A DNA stretch of 64,000 nucleotides, from assembly GCA_023396415.1 (NCBI GenBank), contig JAEWWJ010000017.1, positions 1 through 64,000 on the forward strand, given 5' to 3'. Under the pieces are notes generated by a model. It saw only the letters and a program-made list of their open reading frames with translations. It was not told where the DNA came from and searched no databases. The position numbers were made by a program, and so were the translations under genes. The DNA comes from Bacteroidota bacterium. GTDB taxonomy: Bacteria > Bacteroidota > Bacteroidia > Bacteroidales > F082. This document shows, piece by piece, positions 33,034-42,267 of the stretch. Numbering within the stretch: the stretch's first letter is position 1; each line of letters begins with the position of its first letter.

Positions 33034-35259
33034 ATGGAAAAGCTAAATATTTCGGTGCTTTTTGTTGACGATGATAAAATTATTCGAACGGTTTACAAGC
33101 GAATAATTGGTGATTTGGTTGACAATGTTTATTTCGCCAGCGACGGAATCGAAGGGCTTTCTATGTTTTATGAACACCGCCCTGATTTAATCATAACGGA
33201 CATTAAAATGCCGATGATGAGTGGTTTAGATATGGCCATAACCATCAAAAATGATCAGCCCAACACACGTATTGTCATTCTTTCGGCACTAAGCGAAGGC
33301 AACCATTTTATCCGTGCCATACAGATAGGTATCAAAAGTTTTTTATTAAAACCAGTTGATAATCAGAGGATAAAAGACACCATTTACGAGCAGGCTCACG
33401 AAATCTTGCTCGAGCAGAAAATAAAGAACGAAGAGCAGAAACGCATCAAGGCCGAAAAGGACCTCAAGCACAATGAACTTCTACTTCATGCTGTGAGCGA
33501 AACAGCACAGCAATTTCTACAGTTTGGCTTTAACGCCAATTCCATTTCCGAAAGTTTTCGCATACTTGGGGCTGCCACCAAAGTTGATCGGGTGTATTTA
33601 TTTGAAAACTTTTACCATGAAGGAAAATATTTTTCCCAACAAAAGTTTGAATGGGTCAAAGACAGTGTCAGTCAACAGATTGAAAATGAGGAGCTGTTGC
33701 GTATTCAACATGATTTACCTCTTTTTTCGCGTTGGCGGCAAATGATGATTGCAGGTGAAAGCATCTTTGGGTTAATAAAAGATTTTCCGGAACCAGAACA
33801 AAAACCATTATTTGCACAAGAAATCGTCTCCCTTTTGGCCATACCAATTTTCGTGAAAAAAAAATGGTATGGGTTCATTGGATTTGACGATTGCACAACC
33901 GAACACCAATGGTCAGCAGCCGAGATGACCATTCTAAAAACAGCTGCAAGTCTAATCGGTGCGGCGATACACCGAACAAACATTGAAGATGAACTACAAA
34001 CACTTAATTCTGAGCTTGAAAACAGGGTAAGAGAGCGGACGCAAAACCTCTTAAAAGAAATCAGTGAAAGAAAAACGGCAGAAATCATGCTGCGCCTGAG
34101 TGAGGAGAAATACCGAAGCATTTTTGAAAACGCAAATGATGCCATTTTTTTAACACTCAACGATCAAATCCGCATGATAAACCCCCGTTTTTATGAATTG
34201 ACAGGTTATTACCCCAACCATATGATCGGAAAATCGTTTCTAGACATAGTGGCACCCAAATTTCATTTCGTTGTGAGCGATTTATTTTTCAAAAGCACCC
34301 ACAACGAAAACAGCGGGCTTTCGAGTGATATTCAAATTATCACCGCAAAAAAAACTTTGAAATGGGTCGAGATGAAATCGAAAAACATCAGTTGGGAAGG
34401 GAAAAAGGGTCTTCTCACCTTTTTAGCCGACATCAACGAGAGAAAAACCTTTGAAAGTGATTTGCAAGAATTGAATGCCAACTTAGAATCTAGGGTACTT
34501 ATAGAGCTCAAAAACAGGGAGAAGCAACAAGAACTTATCATACATAAGTCAAAACTCGAATCGCTGGGTGAACTGTCAGCAGGGATGGCACACGAAATCA
34601 ACCAACCTCTTGGAGGATTATCCATGAGTCTTGACAATATTTTAGACGATTTAAATAATGAAGGCATTCAGCCTGATTATTTGAATCGAAAAATCAACTT
34701 GATGTTCGAAGACATCAACCGAATTCGTCAACTAATTAATCATGTTAGGGTTTTTTCCCGCGATCAACAAGTTGAAGATCAACATGTTTTCGATATTATA
34801 GATGTGATCAATGACAGCCTATTGCTCGTGAATAAACTCTATATTAGTACCCGAATAAATTTAAGCGTGAGCATCAAAAACAAAAACTTAAAGGTTTACG
34901 GTAACCCTCTCCGCTTGGAACAAGTTTTTTTGAACATTCTAAGCAACGCGCGATATGCTGTTGAAAAAAAACAACAGAAAAGCCCGGTAGATTACACTAA
35001 GACCATCGTTATTGAATTGTCGTCAAGTCATAACAATCACACCATTACTATTAGCGACAATGGAATTGGCATTCCCGAGACACAACTTGCCAATATTTTC
35101 AATCCGTTTTTTACGACTAAAAATGCGCAAGATGGCACCGGTTTGGGACTTTCCATTTCTTATGGCATCGTAACATCCATGAATGGAACCATCACTGCAC
35201 AAAGCAAAGAGAATGAATTCACGAAAATGATCATCAAACTTCCTGCCTATAACACTTAG
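33034..35259 (+). CDS. Cytoplasmic receiver-GAF-PAS histidine kinase
   Basis: A 741-residue kinase with no membrane segment. Order: receiver (Asp12-14, Asp56 in IITDIKMP, Lys in FLLKPVD), coiled coil (about 120-150), GAF-like domain (VDRVYLFENFYHEGKYF... FIGFDDC), a second coiled coil, PAS (about 350-470; YRSIFENANDAIFLTLND), a third coiled coil, HisKA with GELSAGMAHEINQPLGG (His520), and HATPase_c ending GTGLGLSISYGI. The H-E-I-N-Q-P motif places it with NtrB/FixL-type (HPK4-like) kinases. It is 4 bases upstream of the NtrC-type regulator, the likely phospho-acceptor. The N-terminal receiver may take input from another kinase. Confidence 0.92.
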   Translation: MEKLNISVLFVDDDKIIRTVYKRIIGDLVDNVYFASDGIEGLSMFYEHRPDLIITDIKMPMMSGLDMAITIKNDQPNTRIVILSALSEGNHFIRAIQIGIKSFLLKPVDNQRIKDTIYEQAHEILLEQKIKNEEQKRIKAEKDLKHNELLLHAVSETAQQFLQFGFNANSISESFRILGAATKVDRVYLFENFYHEGKYFSQQKFEWVKDSVSQQIENEELLRIQHDLPLFSRWRQMMIAGESIFGLIKDFPEPEQKPLFAQEIVSLLAIPIFVKKKWYGFIGFDDCTTEHQWSAAEMTILKTAASLIGAAIHRTNIEDELQTLNSELENRVRERTQNLLKEISERKTAEIMLRLSEEKYRSIFENANDAIFLTLNDQIRMINPRFYELTGYYPNHMIGKSFLDIVAPKFHFVVSDLFFKSTHNENSGLSSDIQIITAKKTLKWVEMKSKNISWEGKKGLLTFLADINERKTFESDLQELNANLESRVLIELKNREKQQELIIHKSKLESLGELSAGMAHEINQPLGGLSMSLDNILDDLNNEGIQPDYLNRKINLMFEDINRIRQLINHVRVFSRDQQVEDQHVFDIIDVINDSLLLVNKLYISTRINLSVSIKNKNLKVYGNPLRLEQVFLNILSNARYAVEKKQQKSPVDYTKTIVIELSSSHNNHTITISDNGIGIPETQLANIFNPFFTTKNAQDGTGLGLSISYGIVTSMNGTITAQSKENEFTKMIIKLPAYNT

Positions 35260-35263
35260 TTTT

Positions 35264-36643
35264 ATGGATGAATTAACCATACTTGTAGTAGATGACGAAA
35301 AACGCCTGCGCGATGAATTGGGCGAATATCTTGGAAAAAAATACCAAGAAGTAATCCTTTGCGGACATCCTATAGAAGCACTTAAGATATTAGAAAACAA
35401 TAACATTGATATAATGATTCTCGATATCAGATTGCCCGAAATGAGTGGATTGGAAGTGCTAAAAAAAGTAAAAGAACAATACCCAACAATTGAAGTGATA
35501 ATGATTTCGGGACATGGCGACATGGATAGTGTGATAGAAGCCATGCGGTCAGGCTCCATTGACTATTTTCCAAAACCTTTTAGGGTGATGGAGGTAGAAA
35601 ACGCCATACACCGTACCCGGAAATTTCTTCAGCTGAAAAAAAAGCTGCAACAATCCGAAAAAACCATCTCAATGCTGACAAATAAACTTTACTCCCAATC
35701 GGGTTCACCCATGATTGGCCGCAGTAAGGCAATGCTTAAAGTTTTTGACTTGATGCACAGGGTTGCAATGTCAGACCAAACAAATGTACTGATTACGGGT
35801 GAAAGCGGCACCGGCAAAGAGCTTGTTGCCCATGGAATACACGATTTGAGCCAACGAAAATCAAAAACATTTCATTCTGTAAATTGCTCAGCCATCACCG
35901 ACAGCCTCTTCGAGAGTGAATTTTTTGGTCACAAAAAAGGCTCTTTCACCGGAGCGGTTGACGACCGTAGTGGCTGGTTTGAGATGGCCTCGAAAGGCAC
36001 CCTGTTTTTAGATGAAATCGGCGATATGCCGCTTACCCAACAAGCAAAAATATTACGTGTGCTTGAAGATAGGAAGGTGCTTCCCGTAGGAGGAAAAAAT
36101 ACGGTTGAAGTTGATGTGCGTGTGATTGCCGCTTCTAACCAGCACCTGGAACAAATGACGATTGAAAAAACTTTCAGAAGCGATCTCTACCACCGCCTAA
36201 GCACCTTTATCATCCATTTGCCCCCATTGCGAGAACGGACAGAAGACATCAATGACCTTGTTTTGTATTACGCTAACTTTTTCGGTCATAGAATGAATAA
36301 AAAAGACCTTTTCATTGATGAGAAAACCATCCAATTGTTACAAACCTACCGCTTTCCGGGCAATATTCGGGAACTGAGAAATATTGTTGAACGGGCCGTA
36401 ATCTTATGCGATGGCAAAGAATTACTCCCAAGTCACTTCCCGATTTTGTACGATAAAAACTCCAAACTCGGCACGAAAACAAGTAAAAATGATGGTTTAT
36501 CCAATTTAGATAATATTGAATATCAAGCTATTAAAAACGCTTTATCAGAAACCAACAACAATAAAAACAAAGCTGCTGAGATGTTGGGTATCACCTGGCA
36601 ATCACTTCAGCGGAGGATGAAAAAATACGATATTGAAGTTTGA
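35264..36643 (+). CDS. NtrC-type sigma-54 dependent response regulator
   Basis: A 459-residue regulator. The receiver (Asp10-Asp11, Asp54 in MILDIRLP, Lys104) is followed by an AAA+ domain with Walker A GESGTGKE (179-186), the sigma-54 contact loop as GSFTGA (226-231) and Walker B GTLFLDEIG (245-253). An arginine-finger region (SDLYHRLSTF) and a Fis-type helix-turn-helix (about 418-455, NNNKNKAAEMLGITWQSLQRRMKK) complete it. It should activate sigma-54 promoters when phosphorylated by the kinase encoded just upstream. Its targets are not evident in the window. Confidence 0.95.
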   Translation: MDELTILVVDDEKRLRDELGEYLGKKYQEVILCGHPIEALKILENNNIDIMILDIRLPEMSGLEVLKKVKEQYPTIEVIMISGHGDMDSVIEAMRSGSIDYFPKPFRVMEVENAIHRTRKFLQLKKKLQQSEKTISMLTNKLYSQSGSPMIGRSKAMLKVFDLMHRVAMSDQTNVLITGESGTGKELVAHGIHDLSQRKSKTFHSVNCSAITDSLFESEFFGHKKGSFTGAVDDRSGWFEMASKGTLFLDEIGDMPLTQQAKILRVLEDRKVLPVGGKNTVEVDVRVIAASNQHLEQMTIEKTFRSDLYHRLSTFIIHLPPLRERTEDINDLVLYYANFFGHRMNKKDLFIDEKTIQLLQTYRFPGNIRELRNIVERAVILCDGKELLPSHFPILYDKNSKLGTKTSKNDGLSNLDNIEYQAIKNALSETNNNKNKAAEMLGITWQSLQRRMKKYDIEV

Positions 36644-36663
36644 TACACAACGCCTGAGAATAG

Positions 36664-36697
36664 AAAAAAAAAGAAGGCTTAGAGCCTTCTTTTTTTT
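36664..36697. terminator. Bidirectional intrinsic terminator
   Basis: Stem AAGAAGGCT/AGCCTTCTT (36671-36679 with 36683-36691), a 3-base loop, flanked by a run of A on the left and T on the right. It lies between the NtrC-type gene and rplT, which converge, and can serve both. Confidence 0.88.
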
Positions 36698-36709
36698 GAG
36701 ATATTTTCG

Positions 36710-37060
36710 CTAATCCACATTCACTTTTTCCACGATAGCTTTGAAAGCTTCGGGGTTATTCAGTGCCAAATCGGCTAACACCTTACGGTTGATTTCGATC
36801 TTGTGTTTATGAAGTTTACCAACAAAAACGCTGTACGACAATCCAAACGGACGAACGGCAGCATTGATACGAATGATCCACAAAGAGCGGAACGAACGTT
36901 TTTTGTTGCGCCTATCGCGATAAGCATATTGTTGGCCTTTTTCGTAGGAATTTTTGGCTACGGTCCAAACATTTTTCCGACGTCCAAACTGACCTCTCGT
37001 CAATTTGAGAATCTTTTTTCTTCGAGCTCTTGATGCTACAGAATTTACTGATCTTGGCAT
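36710..37060 (-). CDS. rplT: 50S ribosomal protein L20
   Basis: A 116-residue basic protein, full length for L20. N-terminal MPRSVNSVASRARRKKILK and central RRNKKRSFRSLWIIRINAA are diagnostic. It binds 23S rRNA early in 50S assembly, and in many bacteria represses its own operon. Last gene of thrS-infC-rpmI-rplT, 76 bases after rpmI and just before the terminator. Confidence 0.98.
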   Translation of the reverse strand: MPRSVNSVASRARRKKILKLTRGQFGRRKNVWTVAKNSYEKGQQYAYRDRRNKKRSFRSLWIIRINAAVRPFGLSYSVFVGKLHKHKIEINRKVLADLALNNPEAFKAIVEKVNVD

Positions 37061-37136
37061 TTTTTTAAATTTTCCGCTATAGCGCCTCCCCCATTGGAGA
37101 ACTTTGATGCTATAACAAAGTTAAACAATTGATGTG

Positions 37137-37331
37137 TTAGAGTGAGAGCATTTCCCTGATGTTCTTCTCATCGGCTGGGTGAACCAGCGCTGAGTAGGTC
37201 AGGTTGCGCTTACGTTTGGTCGACTTCTTTGTGAGAATGTGACTTTTGTAAGCATGCTTTCTTTTGATCTTACCGGAACCCGTTAATTTAAAACGTTTTT
37301 TTGCTCCGGATTTTGACTTCATTTTTGGCAT
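37137..37331 (-). CDS. rpmI: 50S ribosomal protein L35
   Basis: A 64-residue basic protein beginning MPKMKSKSGAKKRFKLTGSG, the L35 signature, with KRKHAYKSHILTKKSTKRKR in the middle. Normal length. It is 33 bases downstream of infC. Confidence 0.98.
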   Translation of the reverse strand: MPKMKSKSGAKKRFKLTGSGKIKRKHAYKSHILTKKSTKRKRNLTYSALVHPADEKNIREMLSL

Positions 37332-37364
37332 TACTGAACAATATTTAAGGTTAAATAGGTTATC

Positions 37365-37916
37365 TTATTTTTTTGGGGCAATCATCATCATCATCCGCTT
37401 GCCTTCAAGTTTGGGCAACTGCTCCACTTTTCCATAATCCTCTAAGGCTTGCGCAAACTTTAACATAATGAGCTCACCTTGATCTTTATAAACAATGGAG
37501 CGCCCACGAAACAGAACATCTACACGAACTTTAGCTCCTTCTTCAAGGAAATTCATAGCGTGTTTTAGTTTAAAGTCAAAGTCATGGTCATCGGTATTGG
37601 GTCCAAGACGAATCTCTTTCACCACAATTTTGGCCGACTTGGCTTTAATTTCTTTTTGCTTTTTCTTTTGTTCAAACAAAAACTTTTTATAGTCGAGGAT
37701 ACGACAGACAGGTGGATTAGCTGTGGGGGAAATCTCTACCAAATCAAGACCTTGAGATTCGGCCAGTGCCAACGCCTCACGTATAGAAACTATAACCGCC
37801 TCTACACCATCGCCAACAACACGCACCATAGGTGCATTAATACGTTCATTAATCCGATGCGGGTCTTCCTTTTTCTCCATCGGTCTTCTCGGACCTCTTC
37901 CTCTAAACTGTGCTAT
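37365..37916 (-). CDS. infC: Translation initiation factor IF-3, apparent ATA start
   Basis: IF-3 binds 30S and discriminates against non-canonical start codons. The first in-frame ATG (37880) gives 171 residues beginning MEKKEDPHRINERI. Twelve codons further upstream an in-frame ATA (37914-37916) yields the extension IAQFRGRGPRRP, and is preceded 8 bases earlier by a perfect AGGAGG (37925-37930). A rare start is the known autoregulation device of infC in E. coli (AUU). I therefore place the start at ATA (183 residues). Motifs LVEISPTANPPVCRILDYKKF and VVKEIRLGPNTDDHDF are standard. Strong Shine-Dalgarno sequences are otherwise rare in this window. Confidence 0.9.
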   Translation of the reverse strand: MAQFRGRGPRRPMEKKEDPHRINERINAPMVRVVGDGVEAVIVSIREALALAESQGLDLVEISPTANPPVCRILDYKKFLFEQKKKQKEIKAKSAKIVVKEIRLGPNTDDHDFDFKLKHAMNFLEEGAKVRVDVLFRGRSIVYKDQGELIMLKFAQALEDYGKVEQLPKLEGKRMMMMIAPKK

Positions 37917-37924
37917 GGTAAATT

Positions 37925-37930
37925 CCTCCT
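37925..37930 (-). promoter_or_regulatory. Strong Shine-Dalgarno that decides the infC start
   Basis: AGGAGG on the minus strand, 8 bases before the ATA at 37916 and 44 bases before the first ATG (37880). Spacing to the ATA is ideal, spacing to the ATG is not. Confidence 0.8.
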
Positions 37931-37961
37931 AACTTTATGTTACTATCTATTTTAAAGTATG

Positions 37962-39902
37962 TTATATATTTTCCTGAAGCTTTTTAACTTCATCATTGAC
38001 CATGTTTGCAAATGCTTCTAAAGTGAAGCTGCCAAGATCGCCTTCGCCTTGTTTCCTTACGGATACAGTATTTTCTGCCTCTTCTTTTTCGCCAACTACA
38101 AGCATGAACGGAATCTTACTCATTTCGGCATCTCTGATCTTGCGGCCGGTTTTTTCACTCCTGTCGTCAATGAGGGCGCGAATATCGGAATTTTTCAGGA
38201 ACTGGGAAACTTTTTCCGCATATTTTTGATATTTTTCGCTGATTGGCAGCACAATAACCTGTTCAGGAGCAAGCCACAAGGGGAATTTTCCTGCACAATG
38301 TTCGATCAACACGGCTACAAAACGTTCCATCGAACCAAAAGGCGCGCGGTGGATCATCACCGGGCGGTGCTTCTCGTTGTCGCTTCCGGTATAGGTAAGC
38401 TCAAAACGTTCGGGCAAATTGTAATCCACTTGGATAGTGCCTAACTGCCATTTACGCCCGATGGCATCGCGTACCATAAAGTCCATCTTAGGGCCGTAAA
38501 AAGCTGCCTCACCTTCCACTACAATTGCATTAAGACCTTCTTCTTCTGCTACTTCCCTAATAGCATTTTCAGCTTTGATCCAATTTTCTGTTGATCCAAT
38601 ATATTTTTCGGGCTGCTTGGGATCGCGAATGGAAATCTGAGTGATAAAGTCTTTAAAATCTAGTGCTCTGAAGATTTGCATGATAATGCCAATCACAGCC
38701 TTAAACTCAGACTTAATTTGGTCAGGAGTGCAAAAAATATGTGCATCGTCTTGAGTAAATCCTCTAACACGCGTCAACCCATGAAGCTCACCGCTTTGTT
38801 CGTAACGATAAACTGTTCCAAATTCGGCATATCGGATAGGTAAATCCTTATATGAATGTGGCTTAGCATTAAAAATCTCACAATGGTGAGGGCAATTCAT
38901 AGGTTTCAAAAAGAAAGCCTCGCCTTCAACGGGAGTAGTAATAGGCCTGAATGAATCGGCACCATATTTATCAAAGTGGCCACTTGTTTTATACAAGTTT
39001 ACGTTTCCAATATGAGGAGTGATAACAGGCAGGTATCCAGCTTCTTTTTGTACTTTTTTTAGATATTGTTCCAAACGCTCACGAAGCTCAGCACCTTTTG
39101 GAAGCCATAACGGCAAGCCTGCACCAACTTTTTGCGAAAAGGTAAACAACTCCAGTTCTTTGCCAAGCTTGCGGTGATCGCGCTTTTTTGCTTCTTCTAA
39201 AAGGATAAGATACTCTTCAAGTTCCTTAACTTTTGGAAATGTGATACCGTAAATACGTGTAAGTTGCTTCCGTTTCTCATCGCCACGCCAATAGGCTCCG
39301 GCAATACTGGTAAGCTTTACCGCCTTAATGAAACTTGTGTCGGGCAAGTGTGGCCCACGACACAAATCGGTAAAAGTTCCGCTTTTGTAAAAGGTAATGG
39401 TTCCATCAGCTAAATCGCTGATAAGCTCCAATTTGTATTCGTCACCTTTTTCATTAAAAAACTCAAGAGCTTGATCCTTAGAAACCTCTGTACGTTGAAA
39501 GGTTTGTTTCTCTCGTGCTAACGCTAACATTTTCTTTTCAATATCCACAAGGTCGGCTTCAACGATGACCCTATCACCGGAATCAATGTCGTAATAAAAG
39601 CCATTTTCAATGTCAGGTCCAATACCAAATTTCACTCCCGGAAAAAGCTGTTCAATGGCTTCGGCCATAAGGTGGGCGGATGAATGCCACATCGTAGCTT
39701 TCCCTTCAAGGTCGTTCCATGTAAGTAGCTGAACTTTAGCATCTTTATCAATTGAGCGGGTGGCATCCCAAACTTCTCCATCAACTTTTGCTGACAAAAC
39801 ATTGCGAGCCAAACCTTCACTAATGCTTTTTGCTATCTCTAAGGAGGTTACTCCGGCTTCATACTGCCTCACCGAGTTATCGGGTAGCGTTATATTTATC
39901 AT
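37962..39902 (-). CDS. thrS: Threonyl-tRNA synthetase
   Basis: A 646-residue class II synthetase, full length. An N-terminal TGS domain (ITLPDNSVRQYEAG) and the SAD editing domain (MWHSSAHLMAEAIEQLFPG with the HxxxH zinc-like motif) come first. The catalytic core follows (FLKPMNCPHHCEIF, YRYEQSGELHGLTRVRGFTQDDAHIFC). The anticodon-binding domain ends the protein (VIVLPISEKYQKYAEKVS...). First gene of the thrS-infC-rpmI-rplT operon, 45 bases upstream of the infC ATA. Confidence 0.98.
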   Translation of the reverse strand: MINITLPDNSVRQYEAGVTSLEIAKSISEGLARNVLSAKVDGEVWDATRSIDKDAKVQLLTWNDLEGKATMWHSSAHLMAEAIEQLFPGVKFGIGPDIENGFYYDIDSGDRVIVEADLVDIEKKMLALAREKQTFQRTEVSKDQALEFFNEKGDEYKLELISDLADGTITFYKSGTFTDLCRGPHLPDTSFIKAVKLTSIAGAYWRGDEKRKQLTRIYGITFPKVKELEEYLILLEEAKKRDHRKLGKELELFTFSQKVGAGLPLWLPKGAELRERLEQYLKKVQKEAGYLPVITPHIGNVNLYKTSGHFDKYGADSFRPITTPVEGEAFFLKPMNCPHHCEIFNAKPHSYKDLPIRYAEFGTVYRYEQSGELHGLTRVRGFTQDDAHIFCTPDQIKSEFKAVIGIIMQIFRALDFKDFITQISIRDPKQPEKYIGSTENWIKAENAIREVAEEEGLNAIVVEGEAAFYGPKMDFMVRDAIGRKWQLGTIQVDYNLPERFELTYTGSDNEKHRPVMIHRAPFGSMERFVAVLIEHCAGKFPLWLAPEQVIVLPISEKYQKYAEKVSQFLKNSDIRALIDDRSEKTGRKIRDAEMSKIPFMLVVGEKEEAENTVSVRKQGEGDLGSFTLEAFANMVNDEVKKLQENI

Positions 39903-39927
39903 AAAATTTTAGCTTAAAAAATGGATG

Positions 39928-39935
39928 CAAAATTA
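39928..39935 (-). promoter_or_regulatory. -7 box of the thrS operon
   Basis: TAATTTTG on the minus strand, 25 bases before the thrS ATG; same sequence as the -7 boxes of the tRNA and rpmE2 promoters. No clear -33 TTTG. Confidence 0.5.
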
Positions 39936-40026
39936 CAAAAAATCATTGGTAGAACACGTGAAAAGGTTGATTTTGTTTTGCTTGTCGGTCAAAACAAACC
40001 AACAACTGACTTTCACTTAGTGGGCA

Positions 40027-41637
40027 TTATTGCTGATTGGCAATGTGCACACGCTTGAGATCGAGCTGTCCGGCAGGATTTCCTGTTAAACCTATTACAC
40101 GTTTTTGAACAAAACGCAAAACTTCGTCGTAATATAAAACGACAACCGGGGCCTCAGTCATAACAAGGCTGTCGAGGCTTTGGTATATTTTTTCACGCTT
40201 TTCTATGTCAGTAATCGCATAACTTGCCTCAAAGAGTTGATCGAAATTAGCGCTGTTAAAATGGGTGTAGTTGGGTCCTGCCGGCGATTTATTTGGTCCA
40301 TAAAACAAAGCAAGATAATTTTCAGCATCCGGATAATCGGCCACCCAACTCGATCGGAAAATCTCTAATTTACCGTTTGCTCTTAATTCTCTTAGAGTAG
40401 CTGTGGGCAACACTTCCACTTTAACATCTAAGCCCAAGTTGTTCAACTGCGATTGGATGTACTTTACCAGATCAACATACTCAGCCGTTACTGAAATGGT
40501 AATGGATGTTCCGTGCAAATTAAAATCCTCCATAAATTGCCGTGCCAACACCGGGTCAAAGTGGTAACCAATTGAAGCACTGGTGTCATGGCCCGGCAAT
40601 CCTTTGGGAATCATCCCCGAATGGCCGGCCGTACCGATGTTATTGCGGAGGTATTTGAGCATCTTATGTCGGTCGATACCGTAATTTATGGCTTTACGGA
40701 GTGCTTTCTTTTGTTCTGACCTCAGTTCTGGAAAATCATTTTCATCCATTTTGATGCCCAAATATTCGGTGTTGAGAAAAGGCTCACGAATGAGGTATAT
40801 TTTATCTTCATACTTGGTCCTCAAATGACCGTTTTTGGTCAACAACTCATCTTTGTAGCGTGCGTCAATTCCCGACATGAACTCTAAATTTCCCTTAATG
40901 AACTCCATAAAAGCCGTTTGTTTATCGGTTAAAAAACCAACGGAAACAGCCTCAAGATATGGCAAAGGATTCCCATTTTCCGTTTCAAAATAATTTGGAT
41001 TCCGTCGCAACACCAGCCTTACCCCCTCTTCCCAATGTTTAAACAAAAAAGGTCCGGTTCCAATAGGATTTCTTCTAAACTCAACCCCTTCTTTTTGAAC
41101 CACTTCGTAAGGAACAACCGATGCGTAAGCCATTCCTAGTAAGCCCAGAAAGGCAGGAAAAGGTCGTTGGAGATGAATGATAAGTATGCTGTCATTGGGC
41201 GATTCAATGTTTAGGCCTCCCTCTTTTCGATCAACAAGATTAAAAATCCACGATCCTGGCGATGCCGTTTTTTCGTCCATCAATCGGTTAAAACTAAAAA
41301 CGAAATCTGCCGCATTCACTTTACGCTCCTTGTTCAAGAAGGCTTCGTGAGGATGAAATAAAACATTGTTTCTAAGCACGAAGGTGTAGTGCAATCCATC
41401 ATCAGAGATGGTCCAGCTTTTTGCAATAGCCGGATGGATATTCATCGCGCTGTCCAATTCAATCAAGCCATTGAACAACTGATTACAGGCCCATATATGA
41501 GGAAGGTCTTTCGCAAATGCAGGATCGAGAGTAAGAATTCCGGCCGACTCGTTGTAACGAAAAACTTGCTGTGGCAAATCAACTTTAGCACATGAGCTGA
41601 TGAACAGTATGAAAATTGAAAACATCAATTTTTTCAT
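40027..41637 (-). CDS. Peptide/oligopeptide ABC transporter substrate-binding lipoprotein (SBP family 5)
   Basis: A 536-residue protein with lipoprotein signal MKKLMFSIFILFISSC. The SBP_bac_5 fold is seen in ILTLDPAFAKDLPHIWACNQLFNGLIELD, the TISDDGLHYTFVLRN segment and VNAADFVFSFNRLMD. Conserved RNPIGTGPF and RNPNYFE come later. It should bind peptides (Dpp/Opp-like) in the periplasm for an ABC importer, whose permease and ATPase genes are not nearby. Similar orphan lipoproteins are common in Bacteroidota. Ligand not known. Confidence 0.9.
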   Translation of the reverse strand: MKKLMFSIFILFISSCAKVDLPQQVFRYNESAGILTLDPAFAKDLPHIWACNQLFNGLIELDSAMNIHPAIAKSWTISDDGLHYTFVLRNNVLFHPHEAFLNKERKVNAADFVFSFNRLMDEKTASPGSWIFNLVDRKEGGLNIESPNDSILIIHLQRPFPAFLGLLGMAYASVVPYEVVQKEGVEFRRNPIGTGPFLFKHWEEGVRLVLRRNPNYFETENGNPLPYLEAVSVGFLTDKQTAFMEFIKGNLEFMSGIDARYKDELLTKNGHLRTKYEDKIYLIREPFLNTEYLGIKMDENDFPELRSEQKKALRKAINYGIDRHKMLKYLRNNIGTAGHSGMIPKGLPGHDTSASIGYHFDPVLARQFMEDFNLHGTSITISVTAEYVDLVKYIQSQLNNLGLDVKVEVLPTATLRELRANGKLEIFRSSWVADYPDAENYLALFYGPNKSPAGPNYTHFNSANFDQLFEASYAITDIEKREKIYQSLDSLVMTEAPVVVLYYDEVLRFVQKRVIGLTGNPAGQLDLKRVHIANQQ

Positions 41638-41688
41638 ATAAACAGCATGTTTTTAATTGTTTACAGTTTTTGTGGACCTACCGACTTT

Positions 41689-42267
41689 CTATTTTAATTG
41701 CTTACCTTTAATAAACATCGTTTTCAACCAGGCCGTTTTTTTACTTTCGGTGGCACTTCGCAAAGGAGTAAAAGAATTGATCTTAACGGGTTGAATGCCG
41801 CAAAAATGTAAAATACTTTTGCGCATGGAATGATGCCCCGGTGCAAGCTGTACCCAATAATAGTACCAGATGGGGGTATCCATTGTTACGACCAAACGAG
41901 CGGTTTTACCTTTCAAGAGCTTTTCGGCCGTTCTTTTATTTTTTCGATAGCGGAAAGCAAATCCCGGTAAAAAGGTTCTATCAATGAAGCCTTTAAGTAA
42001 GGCCGGATAAGTTCCCCACCAGTTGGGATAGAAAAACACCAAATGATCGGCCCAAGAAATAAGCTCTTGAGCATGTATCAAATCGGCCTCCAATTGCTGA
42101 TCGCCACGGTAACCTTCTCGGAAATTGATATCAAAATGGAGTTTTTTCAGCACCAACTCTTGAATGGTAGCACCCGCAGTGGTTGCCCCTTCTTTGTAGG
42201 CGGCGGTAAGCTTATCAACGAAGGTATCCTGCACAGGATGTCCGTTAATAATCAGGATTTTCTTCAT
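41689..42267 (-). CDS. NAD(P)H-dependent flavodoxin-fold oxidoreductase (NQO1/KefF/YwrO family)
   Basis: A 192-residue protein with a flavodoxin-2 fold: ILIINGHPVQDTF at the phosphate-binding loop, WADHLVFFYPNWWGTYPALLKGFIDRTFLPGFAF at the second flavin loop. It probably reduces quinones or other electrophiles with NAD(P)H through FMN or FAD. Its start codon overlaps the Lon stop by 4 bases, so the two are translationally coupled. Confidence 0.92.
   Translation of the reverse strand: MKKILIINGHPVQDTFVDKLTAAYKEGATTAGATIQELVLKKLHFDINFREGYRGDQQLEADLIHAQELISWADHLVFFYPNWWGTYPALLKGFIDRTFLPGFAFRYRKNKRTAEKLLKGKTARLVVTMDTPIWYYYWVQLAPGHHSMRKSILHFCGIQPVKINSFTPLRSATESKKTAWLKTMFIKGKQLK

Noticed and set aside
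33705..34160. 151-codon minus-strand ORF
   Set aside because: Antisense to the GAF-PAS kinase; Ser-rich shadow translation.
35023..35559. 178-codon minus-strand ORF
   Set aside because: It is antisense to the end of the kinase and the start of the NtrC-type gene, both certain, and its translation has low-complexity Ser/Ile content with no recognisable domain.
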